A stretch of DNA of 9,116 nucleotides from positions 1 through 9,116 of the forward strand of contig CALBCO010000081.1 in NCBI GenBank assembly GCA_937927265.1. The letters run 5' to 3'. This stretch comes from an uncultured Verrucomicrobiae bacterium. GTDB lineage: Bacteria; Verrucomicrobiota; Verrucomicrobiia; Palsa-1439. Made by a program: the position numbers and the translations under genes. Shown here one piece after another: positions 1-5,944 of the stretch (within the stretch, counting starts at the first letter, position 1; every line of letters begins with the position of its first letter). The notes under the pieces were generated by a model. That model ran no database searches and had not been told where the DNA came from. It saw nothing but the letters and a program-made list of their open reading frames with translations.

Positions 1-50
1 GCGCAGAGTTCGCGGTAAAAAATCTCACAACTGATCAGTTTCAGGCGCAT
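1..50 (-). CDS. DUF1638-like protein, N-terminal fragment (cut by window edge)
   Basis: Only the first 16 codons lie in the window, starting at the ATG at 50-48 and reading MRLKLISCEIFYRELC. This opening (a basic-hydrophobic strand, a Cys followed by E-I-F-Y-R-E) matches my memory of how DUF1638 proteins begin. That family has no settled function but is often encoded beside corrinoid proteins and URO-D-type methyltransferases, which is the setting here. The reading frame stays open to the window edge. No good Shine-Dalgarno is visible upstream, and the alternative ATG at 56-54 meets a stop after four codons, so the start at 50 is preferred. The gene would be the last visible member of the methyltransferase cluster. 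The family call rests on a very short stretch plus context. Confidence 0.6.
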   Translation of the reverse strand, partial: MRLKLISCEIFYRELC

Positions 51-174
51 AGCATTGGTGCAGAAGTATCAACGGACACCCGCCGACCGTCAAGCGATCC
101 ATTCTTTGGCCTACCGGAAAAACTCCCGTGGCCAACCCTGAGCGTGGTAACGCAACATCCACGTCAGGCTGGGA

Positions 175-285
175 TCACCCGTCTTCATGCGAGGTGTCGT
201 ACATGGCGAGGATGTTTTCGACAGGGCTGACGGCGTGGAGGTTGTGACAGGAACCGCAGACCGCCGGTCGTCGTGGAAAATCTCA
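175..285 (-). pseudogene. URO-D-family methyltransferase, decayed C-terminal remnant
   Basis: Reading left from a TGA at 285-283, the frame is open to a second TGA at 177-175. From about 261 to 178 it gives VCGSCHNLHAVSPVENILAM followed by YDTSHEDG. This matches the C-terminal strand and helix typical of corrinoid-linked URO-D proteins (G-G-Y-V-F-x-x-x-H-N-x-Q-x-x-x-P-x-E-N-I-x-A-M-Y-E). The Gly-Gly expected just before it is readable only in another frame, near 263, so there is probably an indel there. No start codon or N-terminal domain belongs to this frame. Between the intact URO-D gene ending at 413 and the DUF1638-like gene starting at 50, this looks like the tail of a further paralog lost by deletion and frameshift. 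The CxxCH string inside it (CGSCH) is more simply part of this motif than a haem c site. Confidence 0.55.
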
Positions 286-373
286 GGGCATGAGTCCTTC
301 GATCGAGCCTTCGATGATTTTGTCGGCGGCCCGTTGTTGAAACAGCGCCGCCGCGTGCTGGTCGGGCCGGAAA
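286..373 (-). other. coding-like stretch of unknown origin ahead of the URO-D remnant
   Basis: In the same frame as the remnant, but before the TGA at 285-283, codons from about 373 give an open stretch ending in ADKIIEGSIEGLMP and a stop. Third positions are mostly G or C, as in the real genes here, so it may once have been coding. I do not recognise the peptide and it does not fit the URO-D sequence expected directly before the remnant. It has no credible start and begins next to the hairpin at 375-395. It could be part of the same broken gene or an unrelated fragment brought in by rearrangement. Confidence 0.25.
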
Positions 374-374
374 C

Positions 375-395
375 GGACGCCACGGCGTGGCGTCC
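375..395. repeat. perfect 10-bp inverted repeat (hairpin) after the last intact URO-D gene
   Basis: GGACGCCACG at 375-384 and CGTGGCGTCC at 386-395 are exact reverse complements around a single G, so a very stable GC-rich hairpin can form. It lies 17 bases past the stop codon of the URO-D gene ending at 413. Reading that way, the hairpin is followed by GTTTCC, too few T's for a classical intrinsic terminator. It may still slow polymerase or protect the mRNA 3' end. Its near-perfect palindromic form, and its place between an intact gene and decayed sequence, also fit a small dispersed REP-like element; that needs a genome-wide search. Confidence 0.6.
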
Positions 396-412
396 CTACC
401 TGAATCACTACG

Positions 413-1540
413 TCAAGCGGGGGTCGCCGCATCGGGTTGGCCACCCCAGGCACGGACAAGGTCGCGGGCGACCACGATGGTTTCCCACGGCGTGTTGATC
501 TCGGTGTTGCAGGCGGTGGAGAAGATCACGCGCTCGCGGGGGCAACCGGCCAAATACCGCTCGAAAAACCGCCGCAATTGCGCCGCCGGCAAGGATTGTT
601 CCAGCGGTGTAATGCCGCCAATGAAGACAAACCGGTCATGACACGCTACCGCCGCCGCCGGTTCCCAATCGCCCAACGGCGGATGCGCAATGCCTTCCAA
701 CCCGCTGACCCGGCACTCGGCAAACACCGGCGCCAGCCCCGCCAGTTTGCCGCAGGCATGGACAAACAGATATTTGCCGCCTTCCCGCAACAGCGCCGCC
801 GCGTCGGCCACATACGGCGCCCAGTATTCACGGGCCAGCGCGGGCGGGTAAAACGGCGTATCCACATTGTCCATCAGGATCACCGATTCCACGCGCGGAT
901 GCGCCGCCGCCCGCGCCAGCAACGGTCGCAGCCGGGCCCAGTAGGCGTCGCACACGGCCCGCGCGTCGCCCGGATCATCGGCAATGAACAGGCACGTCCC
1001 GTCCAATCCAAATTGGTGATGGAGAAATTTCAAGGGCGTGTAGCCCAGCGGCAAATTGGCCAGCCCGTCATCGCCAATCTGATCTGCCACCGCCAGAAAC
1101 GGCGCCTCGTCCCAGTCCAACTCCCATTGCTCCAGCCAAGACCGGAACGCCGCGCCGTCCACGGTCCAATCCTTGACCGGATATTCGTCCACGTGCGACG
1201 TGCTCAGCGCGGTCTGGTGGTGAACCACCTTCCGCAACGCGCCGCGCGGCGTCGCCGTCGTGATGATTTCCCGCCCGCCCAAGGAGGTTGGCTCATGGAC
1301 GATGGTCGGGATGATTTTTGTGTTTCGTTCGCGGTAACCACCGTCAAAGTAGCGGGTGAAAATATCGCAGCCGGACCGGCGCAAGGCTTCAATGTGCGAC
1401 GCGCAATCGCGGATTTCCTCCGGCAACGTTCCTCGATTCTGGTGATGGCCAAACCACTGCCCGAAATTGGGCGCGAACGGCACCCAAGCCGGTTTCTGAC
1501 CGGCCAATACCCGTCGCAAATTCTCCTGGCGTGTAATCAT
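413..1540 (-). CDS. URO-D-fold methyltransferase, HACG type (375 aa)
   Basis: A uroporphyrinogen-decarboxylase-fold protein of the methyltransferase branch (MtaA/MtbA/CmuA-related), expected to be cytosolic and to act on a corrinoid-bound methyl group or its donor. The zinc-site pattern is intact: H261-A-C263-G in YLFVHACG, and C344 in IFSTAC near the C-terminus. The acidic strand preceding the site is ILMDNVDTPF (about 221-230). The haem-pathway HemE hallmark RQAGRY is absent, so this is not the porphyrin decarboxylase. The ATG at 1540 is chosen because GGAGGAG sits five bases upstream; an in-frame ATG 24 bases earlier would place this ribosome site inside the gene. It follows the HTCG paralog after a 104-base gap and is the last intact gene of the run in the window. 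Its substrate cannot be read from sequence. Confidence 0.9.
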   Translation of the reverse strand: MITRQENLRRVLAGQKPAWVPFAPNFGQWFGHHQNRGTLPEEIRDCASHIEALRRSGCDIFTRYFDGGYRERNTKIIPTIVHEPTSLGGREIITTATPRGALRKVVHHQTALSTSHVDEYPVKDWTVDGAAFRSWLEQWELDWDEAPFLAVADQIGDDGLANLPLGYTPLKFLHHQFGLDGTCLFIADDPGDARAVCDAYWARLRPLLARAAAHPRVESVILMDNVDTPFYPPALAREYWAPYVADAAALLREGGKYLFVHACGKLAGLAPVFAECRVSGLEGIAHPPLGDWEPAAAVACHDRFVFIGGITPLEQSLPAAQLRRFFERYLAGCPRERVIFSTACNTEINTPWETIVVARDLVRAWGGQPDAATPA

Positions 1541-1545
1541 AAACG

Positions 1546-1552
1546 CTCCTCC
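1546..1552 (-). promoter_or_regulatory. ribosome binding site of the HACG-type URO-D gene
   Basis: GGAGGAG on the minus strand, five bases ahead of the ATG at 1540-1538. It decides the start against the in-frame ATG at 1564. This gene and the HTCG paralog have the two best ribosome sites of the run. The genes joined by overlaps or short gaps (3803-2724, 4696-3803) lack clear ones and probably rely on translational coupling. Confidence 0.8.
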
Positions 1553-1644
1553 GTTTTTGCTCAAAGTCCTGTCTGGGCCACCTGTCGTCCCATGCCGGCC
1601 GGCTCAACCGGCTGTCTCACCACATTCCGTAGAACACACAGATA

Positions 1645-2727
1645 TCAATACCGGCAATTCTGGCGGTAAAGTTCCAACATGTATTCGTAATCGGCGACTT
1701 TGACGGCCGGGGTGATGGAGTGGTCGGACATAAAGATGTACGGCTCGCGCAAAGCGCGCATCCCGTTGAGTTTCGCCAACGCTTCGCGGGCAATGGCGGC
1801 GCGGTCGCCCGATTCGAGCACGCGGACATCCACGTTGCCCATCCAACAAAGTTTACCGGCGTATTGTTTGGCCAGATCGAGCACATTCATACCGGTCTTG
1901 GCTTCCATCGCCTGAATGCAATCCGCCCCAGCCTCGATGATGGCCGGCAGATGAACGCGAAAATCGCCGCAGGTGTGAAAGATGATCGGCAGTCGGTGGT
2001 CTTTGAACAAACCAAACAGCTTCTTGTGATACGGCAGAATCATTTCCCGGTGGCATTGAGGCGAGCAGAATGCCGCCCGCGTGTAGCCGAGATCCTCATA
2101 AATGTAAATGCCGTCGGGGATGCCCACTTCCCGGAACATCCACTCGTAGTACTCGATATACTTTTCGCAAAGCGCGGACACAAAATCGTGGATAAATTCC
2201 TTTTCCGTCAACAACGCCTCGAGCATGTACTCGTCGCCCAGAATCCGCCGCAATTCCTCAAAGAAACACAACCCGTCATACGTGACAAACTTATCCGTGG
2301 CCATCGCGGCGGCGCACTTTGGGCGGAGTTGGTCGAGGTTGATGCGCTCGGAGAGGCGCATGGCGCGAAACGGCTCGCGAAATTCGCGGTACCAGACTTC
2401 GGGCGAATTAATCATAAAAGCCACATGTTCAGGGGTGCCGGAGCGGTTTTTCCAGTTTTTGTGCGTGGCGCCCCAATCATCGCGGCGCACCACCCATTCG
2501 TCCGTCTCCGCCACGGTCTCCCACAAATCCAGCCGCGGCCCTGGCAAGTACAACCAAGCGGCGCTGCGGATGTCCAGTCCAAACCGGCTCACGTAATCGG
2601 TGCCCGGCGGGACGCCTTGCTTGTCCCAACCCATTTCCGGCAGTTTGCCCCAGAAATGCTCGTTCAGTCCCATCCGGTCCGGCAACCGTTTGGCCAACAA
2701 TTCTCGAATGATTTCCCGACTCGTCAT
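1645..2727 (-). CDS. URO-D-fold protein, HTCG type with C-terminal S-D-H-S (360 aa)
   Basis: A URO-D-fold protein of a subfamily I associate with PVC bacteria. The acidic strand and SP motif read YIYEDLGY (208-215) and FCSPQCHREMILPYHKKLF (220-238). H251-T-C253-G follows in IIFHTCGD. Where MtaA-type enzymes carry the third zinc ligand Cys, this protein has IFMSDHSITP, with D335 and H336. That S-D-H-S string is, as far as I recall, characteristic of its subfamily, so it is probably an altered metal or substrate site and not damage. The ATG at 2727 is preferred over an earlier in-frame start at 2793 because GGGAGG lies seven bases upstream and the ATG overlaps the previous stop as ATGA. The protein is likely a cytosolic methyltransferase or a partner of the neighbouring paralogs. 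Family confidence is high; function is not known. Confidence 0.9.
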   Translation of the reverse strand: MTSREIIRELLAKRLPDRMGLNEHFWGKLPEMGWDKQGVPPGTDYVSRFGLDIRSAAWLYLPGPRLDLWETVAETDEWVVRRDDWGATHKNWKNRSGTPEHVAFMINSPEVWYREFREPFRAMRLSERINLDQLRPKCAAAMATDKFVTYDGLCFFEELRRILGDEYMLEALLTEKEFIHDFVSALCEKYIEYYEWMFREVGIPDGIYIYEDLGYTRAAFCSPQCHREMILPYHKKLFGLFKDHRLPIIFHTCGDFRVHLPAIIEAGADCIQAMEAKTGMNVLDLAKQYAGKLCWMGNVDVRVLESGDRAAIAREALAKLNGMRALREPYIFMSDHSITPAVKVADYEYMLELYRQNCRY

Positions 2728-3803
2728 GGTTCTCCCTCCCAACCCACTCGGCGCAACAAGTCGCGCGCTTGTTGTTCGGTTGGGCACGCGCACATTACAT
2801 ACATCCCCTCCGAACCCACTGCGTCCAGCAACGGCAACACTTCGGACGGCTTGACGCCGATGGCTTGGACGCTCTTGCCGCCGGCTTTGATCCGCCGGTA
2901 AAGATCATACCATTGCGGCGAACCGCCGCCCGGCAACCCCGATTGCGGCGTCCATTCAATCGCGTCAAGCGCCTCAATCTCCAACAGGGCGTCGAGATGA
3001 TGCACCGCATTGGTGCCGTCAAGGTGGTACATTGAGTAATCGAGCCACGCGCATTGCGCGGTCAGCGCCGGCACGACAAACTCCCGAAACATATCCGAGC
3101 TGATCATGCAGGAAAAATCGCATTGGACCTTGGCGACCTTGCCCGGCGCCCACAAATCGAACGCCGTAAACACCGCGCCACCACCCTGACCGTTCAAGAG
3201 AGGCCACCAGGCATCGTAGGCGGCAAAGAAAGCATCGTTGATTTCCCAGATTTTTTCCTTCACCCAATCAGGTCGCTCCAGGATATCCACCAACAACAAC
3301 TGTGGATCACGCAACTGTGCCAAGGTATCCATGTTTTCAATCAGGTCCGGGTACCCCACGAGGTACCGTCCATCCGCTTGGCACAACCCGACCTTCAGTA
3401 ATTCTGTGTGGAGGCGCCAGGACTCGTTCTGACGGAATTGCAACGACATCGGCACGGCAGGATCGGTGATGATCGGCTCGTACCACATCGTCGGGGGTGC
3501 GGGATGACCAATCGCGCCGAGAAAAAGGCCGAGACTGCCGGGACCTCCAATGAGTGTGTTGAAGTTCGGAAACGCCACGCCACCGAAGAATTGCCGCGAC
3601 ATCCGGTAGATCGAGTGCTCCGCCCAGTTGTTGACGTCAATCCAACGCACTTGCGGGTCGGCAATCCACCCTGGTTCGGACATGACTTCCCACGGTTCAT
3701 CCTTCGGTGCTGTGACCTGCAGCGCTAATCCGCGATGTTCCCACCAAGCGCAAAACGCGCGTTGCGCCGCAGCCCAATCCGGTTTCCAGTGCAGCGCGCT
3801 CAT
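2724..3803 (-). CDS. URO-D-like protein, HLDG type (359 aa)
   Basis: A divergent URO-D-fold protein of a recognisable branch. It starts with a short W-rich helix (HWKPDWAAAQRAFCAWWEH, residues 5-23). It has an acidic strand VQCDFSCMISSDMFREFV (226-243), then MYHLDGTNAVHHLDALLEIE (258-277), followed by a W-T-P-x-x-G-x-P-G-G loop. The usual H-x-C-G zinc motif is replaced by H260-L-D262-G, while a Cys pair remains at C338-A-C340 near the C-terminus. It is thus unlikely to bind zinc as MtaA does; Asp or His ligands, or a purely substrate-binding role, are possible. The ATG at 3803-3801 shares one base with the stop of the homocysteine methyltransferase gene (TGATG) and has no clear ribosome site, which suggests translational coupling. 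Its own TGA overlaps the next ATG by four bases. Confidence 0.85.
   Translation of the reverse strand: MSALHWKPDWAAAQRAFCAWWEHRGLALQVTAPKDEPWEVMSEPGWIADPQVRWIDVNNWAEHSIYRMSRQFFGGVAFPNFNTLIGGPGSLGLFLGAIGHPAPPTMWYEPIITDPAVPMSLQFRQNESWRLHTELLKVGLCQADGRYLVGYPDLIENMDTLAQLRDPQLLLVDILERPDWVKEKIWEINDAFFAAYDAWWPLLNGQGGGAVFTAFDLWAPGKVAKVQCDFSCMISSDMFREFVVPALTAQCAWLDYSMYHLDGTNAVHHLDALLEIEALDAIEWTPQSGLPGGGSPQWYDLYRRIKAGGKSVQAIGVKPSEVLPLLDAVGSEGMYVMCACPTEQQARDLLRRVGWEGEP
2735..2740 (-). promoter_or_regulatory. ribosome binding site of the HTCG-type URO-D gene
   Basis: GGGAGG on the minus strand, seven bases ahead of the ATG at 2727-2725, inside the last codons of the preceding gene. With the ATGA stop-start overlap, it sets the start at 2727. 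Confidence 0.8.
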
Positions 3804-4696
3804 CAGAATGGACGGTCAATCGCTTGGCGCATGGCGCGGATATGGTCAGGCGTCGTGCCGCAACAGCCGCCGATCACCGCCACGCCGCGCAATTTCATCC
3901 GCTTCGCAAATTCGCCCAACGCCACCGGGTCGAGGAGATACACGGTCTTGCCGGCAATCATCTGCGGCAGCCCGGCATTGGGCTTGGCCAGCAACTTCAC
4001 CTGCGGCCGCGCGGCGTTCATCGCCCGAATCACCCGCTCGACAACGGCGGGGCCGACACTGCAATTGGTGCCGACCACCGCGGCGCCGGCATCGCTGAGT
4101 TGGGCGACCGCGTCTTCGGGTTTCACGCCCATCATCGTCCGGCCGCTCTCGTCGAAGGCCATGCTGGCCAGCACCGGCAACTGCGGCGCGGCCTCGCGGG
4201 CTGCGCTAACCGCCAGCAAGGCTTCGCCGAGGTCCGTGAACGTCTCGCACACCAGTCCGTCCACGCCGGCCGCGACGAGCAGCCGCGCCTGTTCAAGAAA
4301 CGCCGCGCGGGCCACGTCGGGATTGAAATCGCCCAGCGGCTCCAGCATCTCGCCCGTCGGGCCAATGGAGCCGACAACATAAATGGTGCGCTCCCCCGCC
4401 ACAGCGGTAGTAGCTTCGCGGGCCAGTTTGACGGCGGTCTGGTTGAGTTCGACAATTTTCTCTTCCAAACCGAGTCGTTGTAGATGTACCCGGCTGGCAC
4501 CGAACGTGTTGGTGTAGAGAATATCCGAACCCGCAGCGACGTAGAGCGTGGCCAGACGGCGGATGTTTTCTGGCCGTTCTAGTGTCCAGCGTTCGGGAGC
4601 TTCTCCCACCGGCAGTCCCATGCCTTGCAGCATCGTGCCCGTCGCGCCGTCGGCCAACAACGGTTTTCCCAAAGTGATTGCTTGCTGTAGTTTCAT
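3803..4696 (-). CDS. homocysteine S-methyltransferase family protein (297 aa)
   Basis: Closely resembles the N-terminal homocysteine domain of cobalamin-dependent methionine synthase (MetH), here as a separate protein of typical domain length. Visible motifs are DGATGTMLQ (16-24), TNTFGAS (62-68), GSIGPTGEMLEP (109-120) and C150-E-T-F-T-D. The three zinc cysteines are C212 in GTNCSVG and C278-C279 in GGCCGTTP. Such enzymes transfer a methyl group to homocysteine, giving methionine, from a methyl-corrinoid or another donor; the zinc activates the thiol. Next to a separate corrinoid protein and URO-D methyltransferases, it may be the acceptor half of the pathway. Related stand-alone proteins in demethylation clusters do not all use homocysteine, so the acceptor is inferred. 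It follows the MtaA-like gene by 19 bases, with only a weak ribosome site. Confidence 0.92.
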   Translation of the reverse strand: MKLQQAITLGKPLLADGATGTMLQGMGLPVGEAPERWTLERPENIRRLATLYVAAGSDILYTNTFGASRVHLQRLGLEEKIVELNQTAVKLAREATTAVAGERTIYVVGSIGPTGEMLEPLGDFNPDVARAAFLEQARLLVAAGVDGLVCETFTDLGEALLAVSAAREAAPQLPVLASMAFDESGRTMMGVKPEDAVAQLSDAGAAVVGTNCSVGPAVVERVIRAMNAARPQVKLLAKPNAGLPQMIAGKTVYLLDPVALGEFAKRMKLRGVAVIGGCCGTTPDHIRAMRQAIDRPF

Positions 4697-4715
4697 GTGC
4701 GCAGCCTACCGGCAG

Positions 4716-5807
4716 CTAGTCCACAGGGCAACTCAGAAACGCCCGTACCTTTTCCCAAATCACCGCACTCCGTCCCGGCACGCTGAGCACGTCGCATTCG
4801 CTGCCGAGAATGAACGGATGGCCGGTCGCCCGCATCTCGCGCACCAATTGCCGCGTTTGCCGCTCGACTTCCGCCACCGGCATCACTTCATCGGAATAAA
4901 ACTTCTTCGTCGGCAGATTGCCGAACAGTGCCACGTCGTCCGGCACCAGCCGCGCGTCCTGCGCAAGCGACCGAGAACTGCCAAGGCTCAACATAACCGG
5001 ATGCAACGTGCCAAAGGCCCGCACCATGTCGTCAGTCAACTCGCCACAATCATGGAAAATCAACTCCGCCCCGTACTCCGCCAGCAGTGCGCACAGTCGT
5101 CGGTTCAACGCCAACACGTAACGATCAAACACGTCGCTACCGGCGGCGAGCTGGTTGGGCGAGAAATAGGTGGTATTGGCAGCCGGCTCGCACACCATGA
5201 TTACCCGCGCCCCGGCTGTTAGTTGCGCCGCGACCGACCGGACGATTACTTGCAGCGCCAACACTAGCGTTCGTTCGACCCGTTCGACCTCTCCGTCGCA
5301 TTCGCCCATGCCAGCAAGGAACACCGGCGTAATGGGATCGGCTACCAGCTTCGTCATTAACGAAAACGGGCCGATGCACATCCCCACCGGCACGAGTTCC
5401 GTCTCGTGTGCGATGTAACGGATCGCCTCTGTGGTCGCCTGCAACCGCGGAGTCAGCCGGGCATAGGGCATCCGCGCCGGCAGCGTCTCAGTGAAATGGT
5501 ACGTCGGGATTGCACCCGCTGGTACAGCCAAGGCAGCAAGCAACCATTCCTTTTCGAGGGTCAAATCCATCAATGGCAGCGCCAACGGCGAACGAAAACG
5601 TCTGGCTGCTTCGGCAATCACACGGCCGAGTCGTTCGCCATCGCAGAGAACACCAGGCACGTCAGGCTGCTCGTGCAGCACAAGATCAGTGCCAATCGGC
5701 AGACGCGCTTCGCGACCGGCTAATGTCAGAATCAGTTTACGCGTCGAGCTGACTGGCGACAGCGCACGCGGTTGATATCCGAGTTGGTTCGTATTCATGG
5801 GTGACAT
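4716..5807 (-). CDS. MtaA/CmuA-like corrinoid methyltransferase (363 aa)
   Basis: The member of the paralog set closest in motif to methanogen MtaA/MtbA and bacterial CmuA. It has the full zinc signature, H252-D-C254-G in LIFHDCGELTDD and C338 in FILGSECDVL (H-x-C then Cys 83 residues on). Before it come the conserved acidic strand VIMVCEPAANTTYFSP (about 202-217) and a central VGMCIGPFSLMTKLV segment (141-155) typical of the family. These enzymes move methyl groups between a corrinoid protein and a thiol such as coenzyme M, or act on related small molecules; in a bacterium the partner is open. It is first in the tight run and follows the corrinoid gene after a terminator. Two starts are possible, ATG at 5807 and ATG at 5798; neither has a clear ribosome site, and homology begins only around residue 20. 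The longer form is given. Confidence 0.88.
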   Translation of the reverse strand: MSPMNTNQLGYQPRALSPVSSTRKLILTLAGREARLPIGTDLVLHEQPDVPGVLCDGERLGRVIAEAARRFRSPLALPLMDLTLEKEWLLAALAVPAGAIPTYHFTETLPARMPYARLTPRLQATTEAIRYIAHETELVPVGMCIGPFSLMTKLVADPITPVFLAGMGECDGEVERVERTLVLALQVIVRSVAAQLTAGARVIMVCEPAANTTYFSPNQLAAGSDVFDRYVLALNRRLCALLAEYGAELIFHDCGELTDDMVRAFGTLHPVMLSLGSSRSLAQDARLVPDDVALFGNLPTKKFYSDEVMPVAEVERQTRQLVREMRATGHPFILGSECDVLSVPGRSAVIWEKVRAFLSCPVD

Positions 5808-5811
5808 ACGC
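5801..5811. repeat. 11-bp direct repeat, copy next to the MtaA-like start
   Basis: GTGACATACGC on the plus strand here recurs exactly at 5852-5862, 51 bases away. This copy covers the upstream ATG of the MtaA-like gene. The pair lies between the terminator of the corrinoid gene and the next start, where a promoter or operator for the methyltransferase run would be expected. It could be a pair of operator half-sites or chance; no consensus -35/-10 pair is evident nearby. Confidence 0.35.
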
Positions 5812-5851
5812 TACCGGAAGAAATCGCTGGGGAAAATGCCCCTCACTTACA

Positions 5852-5862
5852 GTGACATACGC
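5852..5862. repeat. 11-bp direct repeat, upstream copy
   Basis: Second exact copy of GTGACATACGC (see 5801-5811). On the minus strand it contains ATG TCA CTG TAA, a three-codon frame. It is followed by a small GGGG/CCCC hairpin (5829-5842, six-base loop) before the gene start. These are the only structured elements between the terminator and the MtaA-like gene. Confidence 0.35.
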
Positions 5863-5887
5863 GGAATTGACCTTTCGGCCCACGCCC

Positions 5888-5922
5888 AAAACAAACGCGG
5901 GCGACCCACAGGATCGCCCGCG
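5888..5922 (-). terminator. intrinsic terminator after the corrinoid protein gene
   Basis: On the minus strand, CGCGGGCGATCC and GGGTCGCCCGCG form a 12-bp stem (one G-T wobble) with a TGT loop at 5922-5896, followed at once by TTTGTTTT (5895-5888). It begins 22 bases past the stop of the corrinoid gene, the normal position for a Rho-independent terminator. On the plus strand no T-run follows the stem, so it works in one direction only. It separates the corrinoid gene from the methyltransferase run 80 bases further on and probably makes the carrier more abundant than the downstream enzymes, or gives them separate promoters. Confidence 0.85.
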
Positions 5923-5944
5923 CGGAGAATTTTGACCGGTCAAC

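Noticed and set aside
244..258. CxxCH haem c motif (CGSCH) on the minus strand
   Set aside because: It lies exactly in the H-N-x-x ... P-x-E-N-I tail typical of URO-D-type proteins, has no signal peptide, and belongs to a broken frame.
1587..1625. GCCGG/CCGGC hairpin between the HTCG and HACG genes as a terminator
   Set aside because: Only a five-base-pair stem with no T-run; the 104-base gap is more likely a plain spacer within the operon.
437..1669. Plus-strand open frame of 410 codons opposite the HACG-type URO-D gene
   Set aside because: Arg- and Gln-rich translation with no domain. It is the antisense shadow of a clearly conserved minus-strand gene; likewise the 393-codon frame at 1720-2901 and the 381-codon frame at 6907-8052.
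413..5807. True uroporphyrinogen decarboxylase (hemE) among the URO-D-fold genes
   Set aside because: None carries the N-terminal RQAGRY motif of HemE, and no other haem gene is nearby. The H-x-C-G type motifs place them in or near the methyltransferase branch.
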